Source: a bacterium
GTDB lineage: Bacteria > Electryoneota > RPQS01
DNA length: 64,000 nucleotides
Direction: 5' to 3'
Assembly: GCA_016703065.1 (NCBI GenBank)
Contig: JADJCU010000005.1
Location: 186,001 to 250,000 of the forward strand
In this document: positions 21,260-30,769 of the stretch, piece by piece
Numbering within the stretch: position 1 is the stretch's first letter
Layout: every line of letters starts with the position of its first letter
Program-made: the position numbers and the translations under genes
Notes under the pieces: model-generated
What the model saw: the letters and a program-made list of their open reading frames with translations, nothing else
Told to the model about the DNA's origin: nothing
The model's database searches: none

Positions 21260-23188
21260 TTAGTTGTTTGTAGCAGAGGTGGTCCAGCCGATGTGCCAGC
21301 TGTCGGTCGGGCCGCTGAAGGCACCGACGTACGGAACCACCGGCAAGCCCGCGGGCAGAGTCGGAGCCGCATTGGCAGGATTCAGGGCGGGCGAACCGGC
21401 CTGCGGGCGGGCGTCAAAGGCGTTCGGCCAAGCCGTGACGCTCAGGAGCGACGGATTGGCAGCGCGGTTCGTAGCATTAATGCCGACATAGCCACAGCCG
21501 TTGAAGCGGGCGATGTTTTGCGTCCAGCCCGTCGGAGCGGCGATATGGATCGTGTTGATCGGGAAGGCCGCGCTCGGCTGGCAGTTGGTCGAGTCATACT
21601 CAGAAGAGGCAACTTCAAAGTGGCCGTCGCCGATTCCGGCACCGGTAGACGGATCAATGGCTTCAGATGCCGTGTTGCCGTTATCCCAGAACATGCTGTA
21701 GTCCATGCTCACGCTGTCGTGATTCGCGACGCCCGGCGAGGCGGCGCCGTTCAACGAAGTCGCCGTATCATCGAGGTCAAATGCATCACGACGGCCGCGG
21801 GTGACGATGAAATTGCGGAAAGCGAATTCGGTACCAGCGCGCACCGTGATCGCGTTGTCACCGTCGGTGCCGGTCACGCCCTTCTTGCCGATTATCGTGA
21901 AGTTCGACAGATTCGGATGCGAACGCGGCTGCGCGTCGTGGTTACCGCCACCGTCCGTCGACTGATTGTCGCACTCCAACGCGCGATCAGAGAATTCGCG
22001 AGTCTGACGAATCACGACGTGGTGCGCAGTGCCGTCCCAGCCTTCCGTCCAGTCAAACGCATCGTCTTCGCCGTCCGTAAGCATGAGATAGCTCACGCTG
22101 ACCGAACCGCCGAAGAACTCAATCGCGTCGTCCTTGAAGTCCACAACATTGATGTGGTCAATCTGCGTGCCGCTGCCCACCGCTTGCAAACAAAGGCCGT
22201 TCAACTGGTTCGTCGGCGTGAAGTCGAAGCCTGAGAACTCAAGGCGCACGTAGCTCAGGCGTCCGCTGCTCTCCGAGTCATATAGCCGGTCCGCGCGACC
22301 GTAGGATCCCGAATTTCCTTCACCATTCGCGATTGCGCCACGGTTATTGTGGGCACGGCCATTGATGACGATTCCACCCCAGTCGCCGGGCTGACGCTGG
22401 CCAGCAGGACGATTGCTCGTAAAGACGATCGGCTTGTACTGCGAGCCGACAGCTTGAATATCACCGCCGGAAGATACAACCAACAGCGCGATGTCCGGAT
22501 AGTCACCAACAATCGTCGTGCCCTCTTCGATCGTCAGCGTGACTAGGCTGTCAATATAAACGTAACCGTCGAGCTGGTACACGTTGTCATTCGTCCAAGT
22601 CGTGTTGCTCACGAGGTGACCAGACACCGGGGTCCAGGAGAAGGCATTGAAGCTCGCGTCAAACGTGGCGCTGCCGCCATCAGTGATCGTCGCCGTATGC
22701 TGCTGTACCGGGTAACGGACCTTGTAGATGCAGACGTCATAGTCACCGGCGGGAACGTCACACACCGAATAGGTGCCATTGGCCAGCGTATACGTTTGGA
22801 ACGTGTATTCCGGGAAGGCCTGATTCGTTCCGGCCACCAGCACACCGCCCAGCGCGACGCCGTTGGTGTCGAGCACGGTTCCGGTCATGCAGCCAACGGG
22901 AATAACGGCCTTCACCAGGTAGTAGTAGGAACTGCCGGCAGCCTGCGGGTCTACATACATCGTGGCGGCCGTGTTCGCGTATTCAAAGCTCTGGTCAATG
23001 TCCGAGTCCGTGTCCTTGTAGATGTTGTAGGACGACGCACCGGGAACGGCCTGCCAACGCAGCGTCACGCTATCGGTCGGCAACGCAACAATTGTCAAGT
23101 TCGCTGGCGCGGCAATCTGCGCATTCGCGGTCATCGCGAGCGAGAGTAGTGCGACCAGAAGGGTCAACAGCCAAATACGAAGTTTCAT
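21260..23188 (-). CDS. Secreted FN3 / carboxypeptidase-regulatory-like / beta-helix protein paired with a TonB-dependent receptor
   Basis: 642 aa with signal peptide MKLRIWLLTLLVALLSLAMTANA and SD GAGGAG. An FN3 domain (residues about 27-95) is followed by a carboxypeptidase-regulatory-like beta-sandwich (GTVLDTNGVALGGVLVAGT). Next comes a long C-terminal region that opens WTNDNVYQLDGYVYIDS and LTIEEGTTIVGDYP and contains PIVFTSNRPAGQRQPGDWGG, DFKDDAIEFFGG and DGEDDAFDWTEG. This is the right-handed beta-helix/LbetaH-like module that in Bacteroidetes and relatives is commonly encoded next to a SusC-unlike TonB receptor. The pairing holds here: the receptor gene is immediately upstream on the same strand. 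It probably acts on the cell surface; its ligand is unknown. Confidence 0.75.
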   Translation of the reverse strand: MKLRIWLLTLLVALLSLAMTANAQIAAPANLTIVALPTDSVTLRWQAVPGASSYNIYKDTDSDIDQSFEYANTAATMYVDPQAAGSSYYYLVKAVIPVGCMTGTVLDTNGVALGGVLVAGTNQAFPEYTFQTYTLANGTYSVCDVPAGDYDVCIYKVRYPVQQHTATITDGGSATFDASFNAFSWTPVSGHLVSNTTWTNDNVYQLDGYVYIDSLVTLTIEEGTTIVGDYPDIALLVVSSGGDIQAVGSQYKPIVFTSNRPAGQRQPGDWGGIVINGRAHNNRGAIANGEGNSGSYGRADRLYDSESSGRLSYVRLEFSGFDFTPTNQLNGLCLQAVGSGTQIDHINVVDFKDDAIEFFGGSVSVSYLMLTDGEDDAFDWTEGWDGTAHHVVIRQTREFSDRALECDNQSTDGGGNHDAQPRSHPNLSNFTIIGKKGVTGTDGDNAITVRAGTEFAFRNFIVTRGRRDAFDLDDTATSLNGAASPGVANHDSVSMDYSMFWDNGNTASEAIDPSTGAGIGDGHFEVASSEYDSTNCQPSAAFPINTIHIAAPTGWTQNIARFNGCGYVGINATNRAANPSLLSVTAWPNAFDARPQAGSPALNPANAAPTLPAGLPVVPYVGAFSGPTDSWHIGWTTSATNN

Positions 23189-23358
23189 AGTGTACAGCTC
23201 CTCTTTTCGTTCTCAAGCTACTGGATATCGTGTCATGTATTCCGAGACGCCGCAATATAGTCAGTCGATGTTTTGAGAACGTGAGATGCTCGTTACACAA
23301 CTGCGAGCCCTCCAATGCAAATCAACGCTATTGCCCCACCGCCTCAGGCGCAAAACAA

Positions 23359-23386
23359 AGCGTGGCATTCACTTGAATGCCACGCT
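23359..23386 (-). terminator. Terminator-like hairpin between the receptor gene and the beta-helix gene
   Basis: AGCGTGGCATTC / GAATGCCACGCT is a 12-bp perfect stem, followed on the minus strand by TTGTTTTG. It sits between the receptor stop (23412) and the next gene start (23188). It would therefore attenuate, or separate, expression of the downstream beta-helix protein. Confidence 0.8.
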
Positions 23387-23411
23387 AAAGAGACATCACC
23401 ACTGCTGGTGT

Positions 23412-26227
23412 CTATAGGCTGTACGAAATGCCAGCGGAGAAGGTCCGACCCGTCTTGTAGGCCAATAGCGGCTCATCCCCCGTCCGGAACTTCACTTCAG
23501 GGTTCAACAGATTCGAGCCAAGTACTTTTACGGTCCAGTTCGTGCTGAGACGCTGGTTGAACGCAACGTCCACGCGCGTGAACGGCTGTTCGTAGGTGTC
23601 AGGGATGCCATAGCCTCCGACTCTGCTGATGCGCTCGCCAAACGTGTTAAAAAGGACTCGCGCATTCGTACCCCAAATCGGCTGGTCGAAAGCCAAAGCC
23701 GCATTGAGGATGTAATCGGATTGCCCCATCATGGGCCGCGAGGAGCTGGTCAATGCGCTCTGCGGATTCAACACACTGTATGCCGGGTCCTTGAGCTTCA
23801 CGTCCGAGGAAACGAATGTCACGTTGCCAATAAGCGAAAAGAATTGCATCCAATCTGCCACGCGGTCGACAAGAAACGTCATGGACTTGCGAAATTCGAA
23901 CTCAGCGCCGAGATTTGTCGCATCGACGAGATTGTCCGGGCGTAGAATGACGCTGGCACCGTTCGGGACAAGGATGTGCTCTATCGGGTCTTTGATCTGC
24001 TTCACGAAGATGCCAAACGACAGGTTCTCGCCCGGCGTTGGATAGAACTCAGCGCGCAGGTCACCGTTCAAAATGCGTGTGTGTTTGATATCCGGATTCC
24101 CGACCTTGGCACCGCCATCGAAGTAATCGTTATCCTCAGTGGGAACGATTTCCGCGTAATCCGGGTTCGCGATGGTCATCGAGCCTGCGGCGCGCAGATT
24201 GACTTCGTCATTCAGCTTGTACGTCAGATTGAGCGAAGGCAACACATCCGTGTGCTTCGGTCCGCCCGATGCCGTTTCTGCCGAAGCCGAGCCGGGATAA
24301 GGATAGGTCTGGAACTGCTGATCGGTCTGTTCCACGCGCACACCGCCGACGGCGCGCCACTTCTTCCATAGCTGCATATCCGCCATTGCGTAGCCGGCCA
24401 TGACATCCATCGTGGCGTCATAGGAGTCCAGCGTACTTGTGACTTCCGCAAGCACGAAGTACTTATCAATGGACTCCGGCGAGTAGATGACTTCCGGCGG
24501 AAGTGTCAGTTCCATGGCTTCGGTTCCCGGATCGCGCTCAAATCGCATTTGGAACTTGCGGGTCGGAAACGTGCGATCCATCGTGCGGGCCAGTCCGCCG
24601 AACTTCAGTTTCGACGAGCGGTCTCCCTGCAATACAAGCGGCACACTCCAATCCAGCTGAGCTTCGAGCACGTCATCGTCCATCTCGGCAAAGCGTCGAT
24701 ATCCGCTCGTCGTTGAGCCCCAGAACTCCCAGGTGTTGATGTCTTCATCATCGTTGAAGATATAGGCAACGTCGCGGCGATCCGGCTGATCATAGGACGC
24801 CTTCGACACCGCACCACTCCATTCAAATCGGGACTTAAGCAGAGTCGTGAACTCATGTGATCCCTTCAACTGAGTCGTCAGAATTGAGCGTTCCGTCCAT
24901 GACAATCTGTAGTTGCGGAAGAGTTCGCCGTCGCCGCCGTAGCCCTGCGTGATTCGAACGTCGTCATCGGCGCCGCGATTGTACATCGTCTTCAAGCTCA
25001 CTTTGTGCATCGGCGACCGCTTGGTGTTCAAATCAAGAAGCCCGCACCAATTCACCGATCTTGATGAGCGGTCGACGACATAGTCTTCGTATGGCTCTAC
25101 GAAAATGCCCTGCGATTCATCAAGGCGTGCCGTGTAGGCATATTGCTGGTCGGTTCTGCGACTATAGGAATCGCCGTAGGACAGCGACACCAGATATCCC
25201 AGTGGCTTGCCAAACACGGTTGACTGATTTCCGACCGACACATTGCGGCTGACGTTCATCGGTGCTGAAATGCCGCGCGGTTCCCAGACATTACGAAACT
25301 CCTTTGCCAGTTCGCGGCGCAGGGGCGTGTTCGTTCGCCAATCCGGGTCACCTGTCGCCGCCAGAACTTCATCCGGGATCGCGCGGAGTCGTCATCCATG
25401 CCGATCCAGTCTCTGTTTCCGCCCTGATACGTGTTGAAGTCCTTGAACGTCGTCTCATCATTAATTGAAGAAGACGTCGACACCTGAAACGTCAGCTTTT
25501 CCGGAAACTCCTTCGTAGTCAATTGGACGGAGCCGCCGCCGAAGTCGCCCGGCTGATCCGGCGTCGCTGTCTTATTCACGACGATATTGTCCAACAAATT
25601 CGCCGAGATGATATCGAACGGAACGGTGCGCTTCAGCGGTTCCGGACTTGCGATCGTTGCTCCGTTCAGCCGCGTGTTGTTATAACGCTCACCCATCCCG
25701 CGCACGTAAACGTATTTGTCACCTACAACGGTCACGCCCGTGACGCGCTTCACGGCATCGCCCGCGTCCGCATCCGGCGAGCGCTTAATCTGTTCCGCGC
25801 TGATGCCGTCAGAGAGGGCAGGAGCCTTCTTCTGAATACTCAGCAGCGATGCTTCCGTGTTGTTCATCATGCGCGCTTCAATCACCACTTCGCCGATCTC
25901 CAGAGCTTCGCTTTGCATCTGAAGGTTCAGCGTGGTCGGTCGGCCCGCTTCAACTGTTACACCTGTAACCGTGAGTTTGCCGTAACCGATATAGTTCGCG
26001 ACGAGCGTATAGTCGCCGACCGGAACGCTTGCTATGCGAAAGTTGCCGTCGAGGTCCGCCGCTGTTCCCAGGGTCGTCCCCTGAAGCATGAGGCTGACAC
26101 CCAGCATCGGTTCACCTGTCTCGGCATCTACCACCAACCCTGTAACCGAACCTGTTTCTTGCGCGTAACCCGCACAGGCGAGCATCAGCGCCGCCACCAT
26201 AGCCAAGACAAACCGCGAGTAAAGCAA
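23412..26227 (-). CDS. TonB-dependent outer membrane receptor with carboxypeptidase-regulatory-like N-terminus (frameshift near 25388)
   Basis: About 938 aa after repair. TTG start at 26227 with AGGAG 7 bases upstream; signal peptide ends ACAGYAQ. A CarboxypepD_reg-like domain (GLVVDAETGEPMLGVSLML) precedes the plug domain (SPDADAGDAVKRVTGVTVVGDKYVYVRG... YNNTRLNGATI). The first frame derails after WIGMDDDSAR. The other frame supplies PDEVLAATGDPDWRTNTPLR and runs through the beta-barrel to the C-terminal AGISYSL. Adding one C to 'gactccgcgcg' restores DSRAIPDEVL. The barrel ends in the aromatic-flanked hydrophobic C-terminal strand expected of outer membrane proteins. The substrate is unknown. 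It overlaps operonically with the clostripain-like lipoprotein upstream (21 bases). Confidence 0.87.
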
Positions 26228-26248
26228 TACACTACTCCTGCTTGATGA

Positions 26249-27820
26249 TCAAAACGTCCGATCCAGAACAACGTGGATGTCGCCTAATGATTCGCCGCTT
26301 CGCAGCGTGATCCAATCGCGCGGCGGCTGCGCATTCAGATGATAGTAACCGTAGCGGTCATTCGTGGTCAAGGTACCGCTGAAATCCAGGTCTTGAAAGA
26401 CGCCGACATAGCAGGAAAGGGTGTCTTGATCCAGCGCGAAGGAACTTGCGTAGCTGACGAAATCTTCAGTCACCGTTGCCGTGATTTGCGCAAGACTGGT
26501 CAGCGCAATATTCGGCGCGCCGACTTGGTTTACATTGGCAAAGAAGTACAAGTTTTCAAGAACGTGCCCGGCCCAGCGCACGTCGCCCGAAATTCCGCTC
26601 AAGGTCGGAGCCGTCTCGGCATAAGCTTGCAACAGCAGGCGCCACCCCGGGTGGTCCTGCGACAAGGACAACCCGGCGTACTGCGCGAGTGCCGTGGAAT
26701 CGGGCTGATAGGGCAGGTAGATTGAGACATCATGCCGGTCTTCACCGGGCAATGTGGAACGGCGATAGATAACCAGATCTTCGAGGCTGGAAATCACATG
26801 TGACGCCGCCGTGGCGACACCGGGATCCGCCGCAAGCGCAGGCTCATCCAACACTTCGGAGGTCATACGGCCGACGTCTACCGACTGCGAATCGTCCGTC
26901 GTTGCGACCCATGCCGAGTTCCACAGTGCAGGTAGTTCAAGTTCGTGATCGTCCGTGAAGGGACGCAATGCGATCGCAAGGCTGTCAATTTCGGGAACCA
27001 GGTTTGCGATGTTGGATAGACCGAGCAGCGCGTAGTGAGCTGAATCGTTACCCGAAAGCGCGGATTCATAGAGGCCGTCCACCATCATCATGCCAAGGCG
27101 CTCGGCGCTCATGGCGGAGTTCTGCATCAGGTCCATGAGCCATACACGCGGCGACGTGGTCACGTCATGCGCCAGTGGCCATGCGCAGCCTACCATATAG
27201 TCTGACACCTCATGACATTCGTACGCGGTTTCCACGGAGCTCATACCCGGAACCAGCCACGCGATTAGATCGACGCGGTTCGCCGTTGCTTGGACGGCGC
27301 CGCGAAAATCTGACAGACTCATCGCTCCGCTTCCGAGCGCATCGTCACGCACGACCCCGCTCCAATTGGTCCCTTCGCCCATCACAACCAAGGCAATATG
27401 CTCGGCCGGAAAGTTCTCTACTCCGTATGCGATAAAATCTGCAAGTGTATGTGCAGATGACATATCGCGCATTCCCCAATCCAGATAAGCATCGTCGAGC
27501 GAACCAGGGGCCGCTGTGTTCACGGAATAGATGCGCAAGCCGCGGTCTGTCCTCGCCGAGCTGACTGCGGCAACAACATTAACTGTATTGACGGCGTAGA
27601 CACTTTGCATGCTCGCCAATGCCGCCAGCACATTGGACTCGCCCGACTCGCTCATGTCCGAGTCCGTGTTGCCTGCACCGTAGAAAAGCACGGTCCAGTT
27701 TGCAGACTCGCTGACCTGGGTTGGCAAGTCAGATGTGCGATCCTCTGTATATGAGCAAGAAATCAGGCCAAATGACGCGATGACCGTGAGAACAACTATT
27801 CTGAGCAGGGATTTTTGCAT
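26249..27820 (-). CDS. Clostripain-like (peptidase C11 fold) lipoprotein, probable pseudoenzyme
   Basis: About 523 aa from ATG 27820, chosen for AGGAGG at 5-nt spacing and a lipoprotein signal (MQKSLLRIVVLTVIASFGLISC); an upstream ATG at 27871 adds a non-signal leader. The C11 fold is recognisable from WTVLFYGAGNTDSDM, the helix before the catalytic His, and VDLIAW...YECHEVSDYMVG. At the catalytic His position, where the family has W-(N/D)-H-G, the sequence is LVVMGEGTNW (Glu). At the catalytic Cys position (DACLMG in the family) it is WLVPGMSS. Both catalytic residues therefore appear lost. It heads the operon with a TonB receptor, which suggests a surface-lipoprotein binding role rather than proteolysis; that is inference. 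Confidence 0.72.
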   Translation of the reverse strand: MQKSLLRIVVLTVIASFGLISCSYTEDRTSDLPTQVSESANWTVLFYGAGNTDSDMSESGESNVLAALASMQSVYAVNTVNVVAAVSSARTDRGLRIYSVNTAAPGSLDDAYLDWGMRDMSSAHTLADFIAYGVENFPAEHIALVVMGEGTNWSGVVRDDALGSGAMSLSDFRGAVQATANRVDLIAWLVPGMSSVETAYECHEVSDYMVGCAWPLAHDVTTSPRVWLMDLMQNSAMSAERLGMMMVDGLYESALSGNDSAHYALLGLSNIANLVPEIDSLAIALRPFTDDHELELPALWNSAWVATTDDSQSVDVGRMTSEVLDEPALAADPGVATAASHVISSLEDLVIYRRSTLPGEDRHDVSIYLPYQPDSTALAQYAGLSLSQDHPGWRLLLQAYAETAPTLSGISGDVRWAGHVLENLYFFANVNQVGAPNIALTSLAQITATVTEDFVSYASSFALDQDTLSCYVGVFQDLDFSGTLTTNDRYGYYHLNAQPPRDWITLRSGESLGDIHVVLDRTF

Positions 27821-28297
27821 GCATCCTCCTAATGATCTGAAAACCGAGAACCTACGCGAGTAGATTCGCACTTGTATAAGTGGGTCGATAGTAACGATCA
27901 GATGTTTCCCTCGGGTGAGATAATTGTTTGGACTTGGTTAGCATCGCCAAAAAGTGCAATTACCTGCTGGACGAGCTCGGGGATCAGCTCAGAGCGTATC
28001 CGCGTGCTCGAGTCATCCTATCTCACTAATAATTATAGGCCAGCGTCGATGGACCTGCAATCTTCGACTCCCGAGCGCAAGCGAACGCCGAGCACTCCCC
28101 AACACAGCCCCCGGCCACCAAAGCAGACGCCCTCGTTAAGTGCATACTTAACAAGGGCGTTTTAACCGGGTGTTGTGGGTTTCCAATTTCTTCACGTGAC
28201 ACGGCGACTCAGCTTAGCCCAGAATAGAACAGCCTCTTGGGGGAGGCTATCCCGCTCGGGCGAAAGGCAAATTCAACACAGCGTACATCGGGACAAC
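27821..28297. other. Intergenic region without a recognisable protein gene
   Basis: About 475 bases between the clostripain-like lipoprotein and the tmRNA. Short open frames here look random. It must contain the minus-strand promoter for the receptor operon. It also holds a plus-strand terminator (28127-28164) and a small hairpin AGCCTC...GAGGCT at 28231-28248. Confidence 0.5.
28127..28164 (+). terminator. Orphan plus-strand terminator
   Basis: ACGCCCTCGTTAAG / CTTAACAAGGGCGT is a 14-bp stem with one mismatch, followed by TTTT on the plus strand. No plus-strand gene precedes it within 17 kb, so it may end a small RNA. Confidence 0.75.
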
Positions 28298-28337
28298 GAA
28301 AAAAAGCCCCTGTTAACAGTGAAGTTAGCAGGGGCTT
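28298..28337 (-). terminator. ssrA: ssrA terminator
   Basis: On the minus strand AAGCCCCTGCTAAC / GTTAACAGGGGCTT (one mismatch) is followed by a T7 run, a few bases after the tmRNA 3' end. Confidence 0.92.
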
Positions 28338-28342
28338 AATTG

Positions 28343-28699
28343 TGGAGACGGCGGGAATCGAACCCGCGTCCGAGAAGCGGACCACGCTGGGCGCTACAGG
28401 CTTAGGAGTTGGATAGAAGTCTTGCTCCCGGGTCGTCCCAACCCCAAATCTATCGGGAGCCAGCCGCTAAATCTCGCCCGTTTGCGTGGCGGTCCACGGG
28501 CCAGTCCAACCATAATTTGATATCGCGGCCGGTATCGTCGGACAGTTCCCGGGGGCGACAGGCGCCGTTATTTTATTTAGGCGGCCATTGCGTAAGTGTC
28601 ATTGGCACTTAGTGTTTGGGATCCTGATTAAGGAGGGCACCCCAGCCTCCGCCTGCTCCCTACGCAATCCATACAACCCGTCGAAACCTTGGCGTCCCC
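28343..28699 (-). ncRNA. ssrA: Transfer-messenger RNA (tmRNA)
   Basis: About 357 nt. The 5' end GGGGAC pairs with GTCTCC at the 3' end (one G-U). The 3' tRNA-like domain has the T-arm GCGGGTTCGATTCCCGC. The 5' domain begins GGGGACGCCAAGGTTTCGAC, typical of tmRNA. The tag reading frame is at 28624-28577 (minus) and reads GSQTLSANDTYAMAA then TAA. The resume codon is inferred as GGA by its position after TAATCA. The terminal AMAA differs from the common ALAA. CCA is not fully encoded. The RNA rescues stalled ribosomes with SmpB. Confidence 0.95.
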
Positions 28700-28709
28700 G
28701 AAGCCTTTC

Positions 28710-28737
28710 AATATACGAACGATTCCGCGAATCTCAA
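28710..28737 (-). promoter_or_regulatory. ssrA: Probable ssrA promoter
   Basis: Minus strand TTGAGA (28737-28732), 16-bp spacer, TATATT (28715-28710), then 10 bases to the tmRNA 5' end. The match to the sigma-70 consensus and the position are good; the 5' end is normally made by RNase P. Confidence 0.7.
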
Positions 28738-28769
28738 AGTTTCTAGGGACGCTCCGGTCCGAACCTGAT

Positions 28770-29234
28770 TTACGGTGTGTTGGAAATGACCACGTAGTAC
28801 TGCTGCACTTCCGGTCCAGCGAGCACACTCGTATCCGTAAACGTGGTGGTCCCAGTTGTTCCGATCAAAGTTGAGGGTGACGGTACAAAATCAATTAGCG
28901 TACTTCGGTGAATCGAGTAGCTTGCGGCACCGGCAATGGCCTCCCAGAACAGCACCGCATCGGGTTGCGCTTCTTTGATGACCAGATGCTGAATCGGTGA
29001 CAGCGGCGATACCATCAGCCGGGGCGACAAGAAGCCCGCATAGAGCACGAAATTGCTGCTGCTTTGCGCACCCACGGGAGTCGGTTGGCCAAAAGCTGAA
29101 ACCAGCGCAAAGTTCGTCGAAGTAGCCGCTCCGCCACCTGCATCGATCACGGATTTCGCGAGAGTGAAGTGCTCGCTGGACGACTGCGCAAACAACAGCG
29201 CAGGAAAGAGTAGCACTATGATTGTCTTCATCAT
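28770..29234 (-). CDS. Small secreted protein of the 'DAGGG...STNF...GQP' type
   Basis: 154 aa with signal peptide MMKTIIVLLFPALLFAQ. The first half has the pattern VIDAGGGAATSTNFALVSAFGQPTPVGAQSS (written here as spaced landmarks: DAGGG, STNF, SAFGQP, SSNFVLYAGF), common in short extracellular proteins of FCB and PVC bacteria. The second half is FN3-like (VLFWEAIAGAASYSIHRS). The function is unknown. Its ATG overlaps the stop of the fibre-like gene upstream as ATGA, so it is the last gene of the five-gene array transcript. Only the ssrA promoter and about 70 bases separate it from the tmRNA. Confidence 0.8.
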   Translation of the reverse strand: MMKTIIVLLFPALLFAQSSSEHFTLAKSVIDAGGGAATSTNFALVSAFGQPTPVGAQSSSNFVLYAGFLSPRLMVSPLSPIQHLVIKEAQPDAVLFWEAIAGAASYSIHRSTLIDFVPSPSTLIGTTGTTTFTDTSVLAGPEVQQYYVVISNTP

Positions 29235-30616
29235 TCAATCCTATTTGATTTGTTAGTTTCGTTGTGTCCATACTGAAGCAGTGCGGATTCCAGTTGCTCG
29301 ATGCGTTGTTCGAGCACCTTATTCCTGTCGATGAGTTCCTTCACCGCCGCGAACAGAACCCCATCCGCATCGATAGTTTCAATTCCAAGCGAATCCGTCC
29401 CGAGGCGGAAGGCGTTCCAGAAGTCCTGTGCCATGGGGCCGTAATGTCGAGTGCCTTCTGTTTCGGATTTGTATTCCCATACCTTGACGGGCAGTAAGGC
29501 GAATTTGTCGAGGACTGATTTCGTGTCGCAGAGTCGAATACATCGCTTCTTGGTGCTGTCGGAAATCGAGCTCCATGAGTTAGTACCGGCATTCAGGCGG
29601 ACGCCTGCGGAAATGGATGAGTTGGAATAGATTACGCTGCCACCGGAGGCGACAACTATGAAACGATTATCCCCGCCGCCGCCGGATTCGCCTGTGTACG
29701 TTCCGTCACTGAAGATGAAACTGTTGTTGCCAACCATGTCAATGTTCTGGCCGCAGGCAAATGTGCCCGATCCAGTAACTGAGTTGTTTAGTCCGCCGCA
29801 GATTGACGAGTGTTCCCCCTGGGCGTAGTTGTTTCTTCCTCCGGCGACGGTGGCGTGGGGAGCGGTTGCCCAGTTGCTGTGTCCGCCAGAGACCGTTGAG
29901 TAATCCGCCGTGGCAAATCCCGCGAAACCACCGGAAACGGTTGCAAACGTAGCGCCGGCCTCATTCTGCATTCCTCCACCGACAGTTGACACCACACCAG
30001 AAGCGACATTGCTCGACCCCCCAGACACGGTCGCCCTGCTTGCGAGCGCCTTATTGTAGTGACCGCCAGCAACGGTTGTGTACTCATCGCTAGCGATATT
30101 TTCATATCCACCCGCGATTGTCGCGTAATCACCCGAAGCTGTGTCGCTTGCTCCCGCGACGAAGGCGAAGAGCCCATCGTTGACATTGCCGACTCCGATG
30201 TTGGCCTTGCCCGTGACGTTGATGTCACCGGTAATGCTCCCTCCTTCAGCTCCGTCCACGGTTCCGGCGCGATACGCATGAGCTACGGAGACTATCTGTT
30301 CCCGCGGGGTCATCTCCAGATCGTTACCAATCTGGATTTCCAGCCAACGATTGTCGCTGAACAGATCGCTCAACGTCGTGACGGACCCGAGCCGTACCTC
30401 GAACACCCCCCTCGCAACAGCAACGGAAGGATGCGCTTCCATCCAGAGCATGTCGCCTCCATTTGCCATACCATAGATCCGGAAGTTCATCGCGACGGTT
30501 GTGTCGAGCGGAGTTCCGTCTGGCGCGGTCAGATAGCCCTGATAGTTGATCAGGTGCGGTATGGCCCAGCAGGGAATCGAGGTCGCGATGATGCAAAGCA
30601 GAATGAGCTTTTTCAT
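29231..30616 (-). CDS. Secreted fibre-like protein 1: INYQGYL domain, YadA-head-like repeats, S74 chaperone domain
   Basis: 461 aa, the only intact member of the four-gene array. Signal peptide MKKLILLCIIATSIPCWA; then the INYQGYLTAPDGTPLDTTV domain (to residue about 125) that ends MTPREQIVSVAHAYRAGTVDGA. Residues about 135-290 are 14-16-residue repeats of the form (S/A)TVxGGxxNxAxxxY, as in left-handed beta-roll YadA heads. The C-terminal 110 residues form a peptidase S74/tail-fibre chaperone domain with SDSTKK (Ser codon 29560-29562), WEYKSETEGTRHYGPMAQDF and a terminal coiled coil (VLEQRIEQLESALLQ). In phages this domain drives trimerisation and cleaves itself off. I infer a secreted trimeric surface fibre. 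Confidence 0.85.
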   Translation of the reverse strand: MKKLILLCIIATSIPCWAIPHLINYQGYLTAPDGTPLDTTVAMNFRIYGMANGGDMLWMEAHPSVAVARGVFEVRLGSVTTLSDLFSDNRWLEIQIGNDLEMTPREQIVSVAHAYRAGTVDGAEGGSITGDINVTGKANIGVGNVNDGLFAFVAGASDTASGDYATIAGGYENIASDEYTTVAGGHYNKALASRATVSGGSSNVASGVVSTVGGGMQNEAGATFATVSGGFAGFATADYSTVSGGHSNWATAPHATVAGGRNNYAQGEHSSICGGLNNSVTGSGTFACGQNIDMVGNNSFIFSDGTYTGESGGGGDNRFIVVASGGSVIYSNSSISAGVRLNAGTNSWSSISDSTKKRCIRLCDTKSVLDKFALLPVKVWEYKSETEGTRHYGPMAQDFWNAFRLGTDSLGIETIDADGVLFAAVKELIDRNKVLEQRIEQLESALLQYGHNETNKSNRIE

Positions 30617-30769
30617 GGACTACTCCAGTTTAATATTCGTCTGCTTTTCTCCCGCAAGGAGAGATTGGACTTGAGTCCGCAAGAGTGTATTCTCTCTTTC
30701 CACTGATTCCAGCCGCTTCGCAAGCTCTTGAATCGCCGCCAGCGCGACACCGTCGGGATCAATCGTGGA
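30528..30769 (-). repeat. Direct repeat copy 1 spanning a gene junction in the fibre array
   Basis: 242 bases covering the start of paralogue 1 and the end of paralogue 2. They match 32908-33149 (offset 2380) with one visible mismatch. The repeat covers the signal peptide of one gene and the coiled-coil end of the other. Confidence 0.9.
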
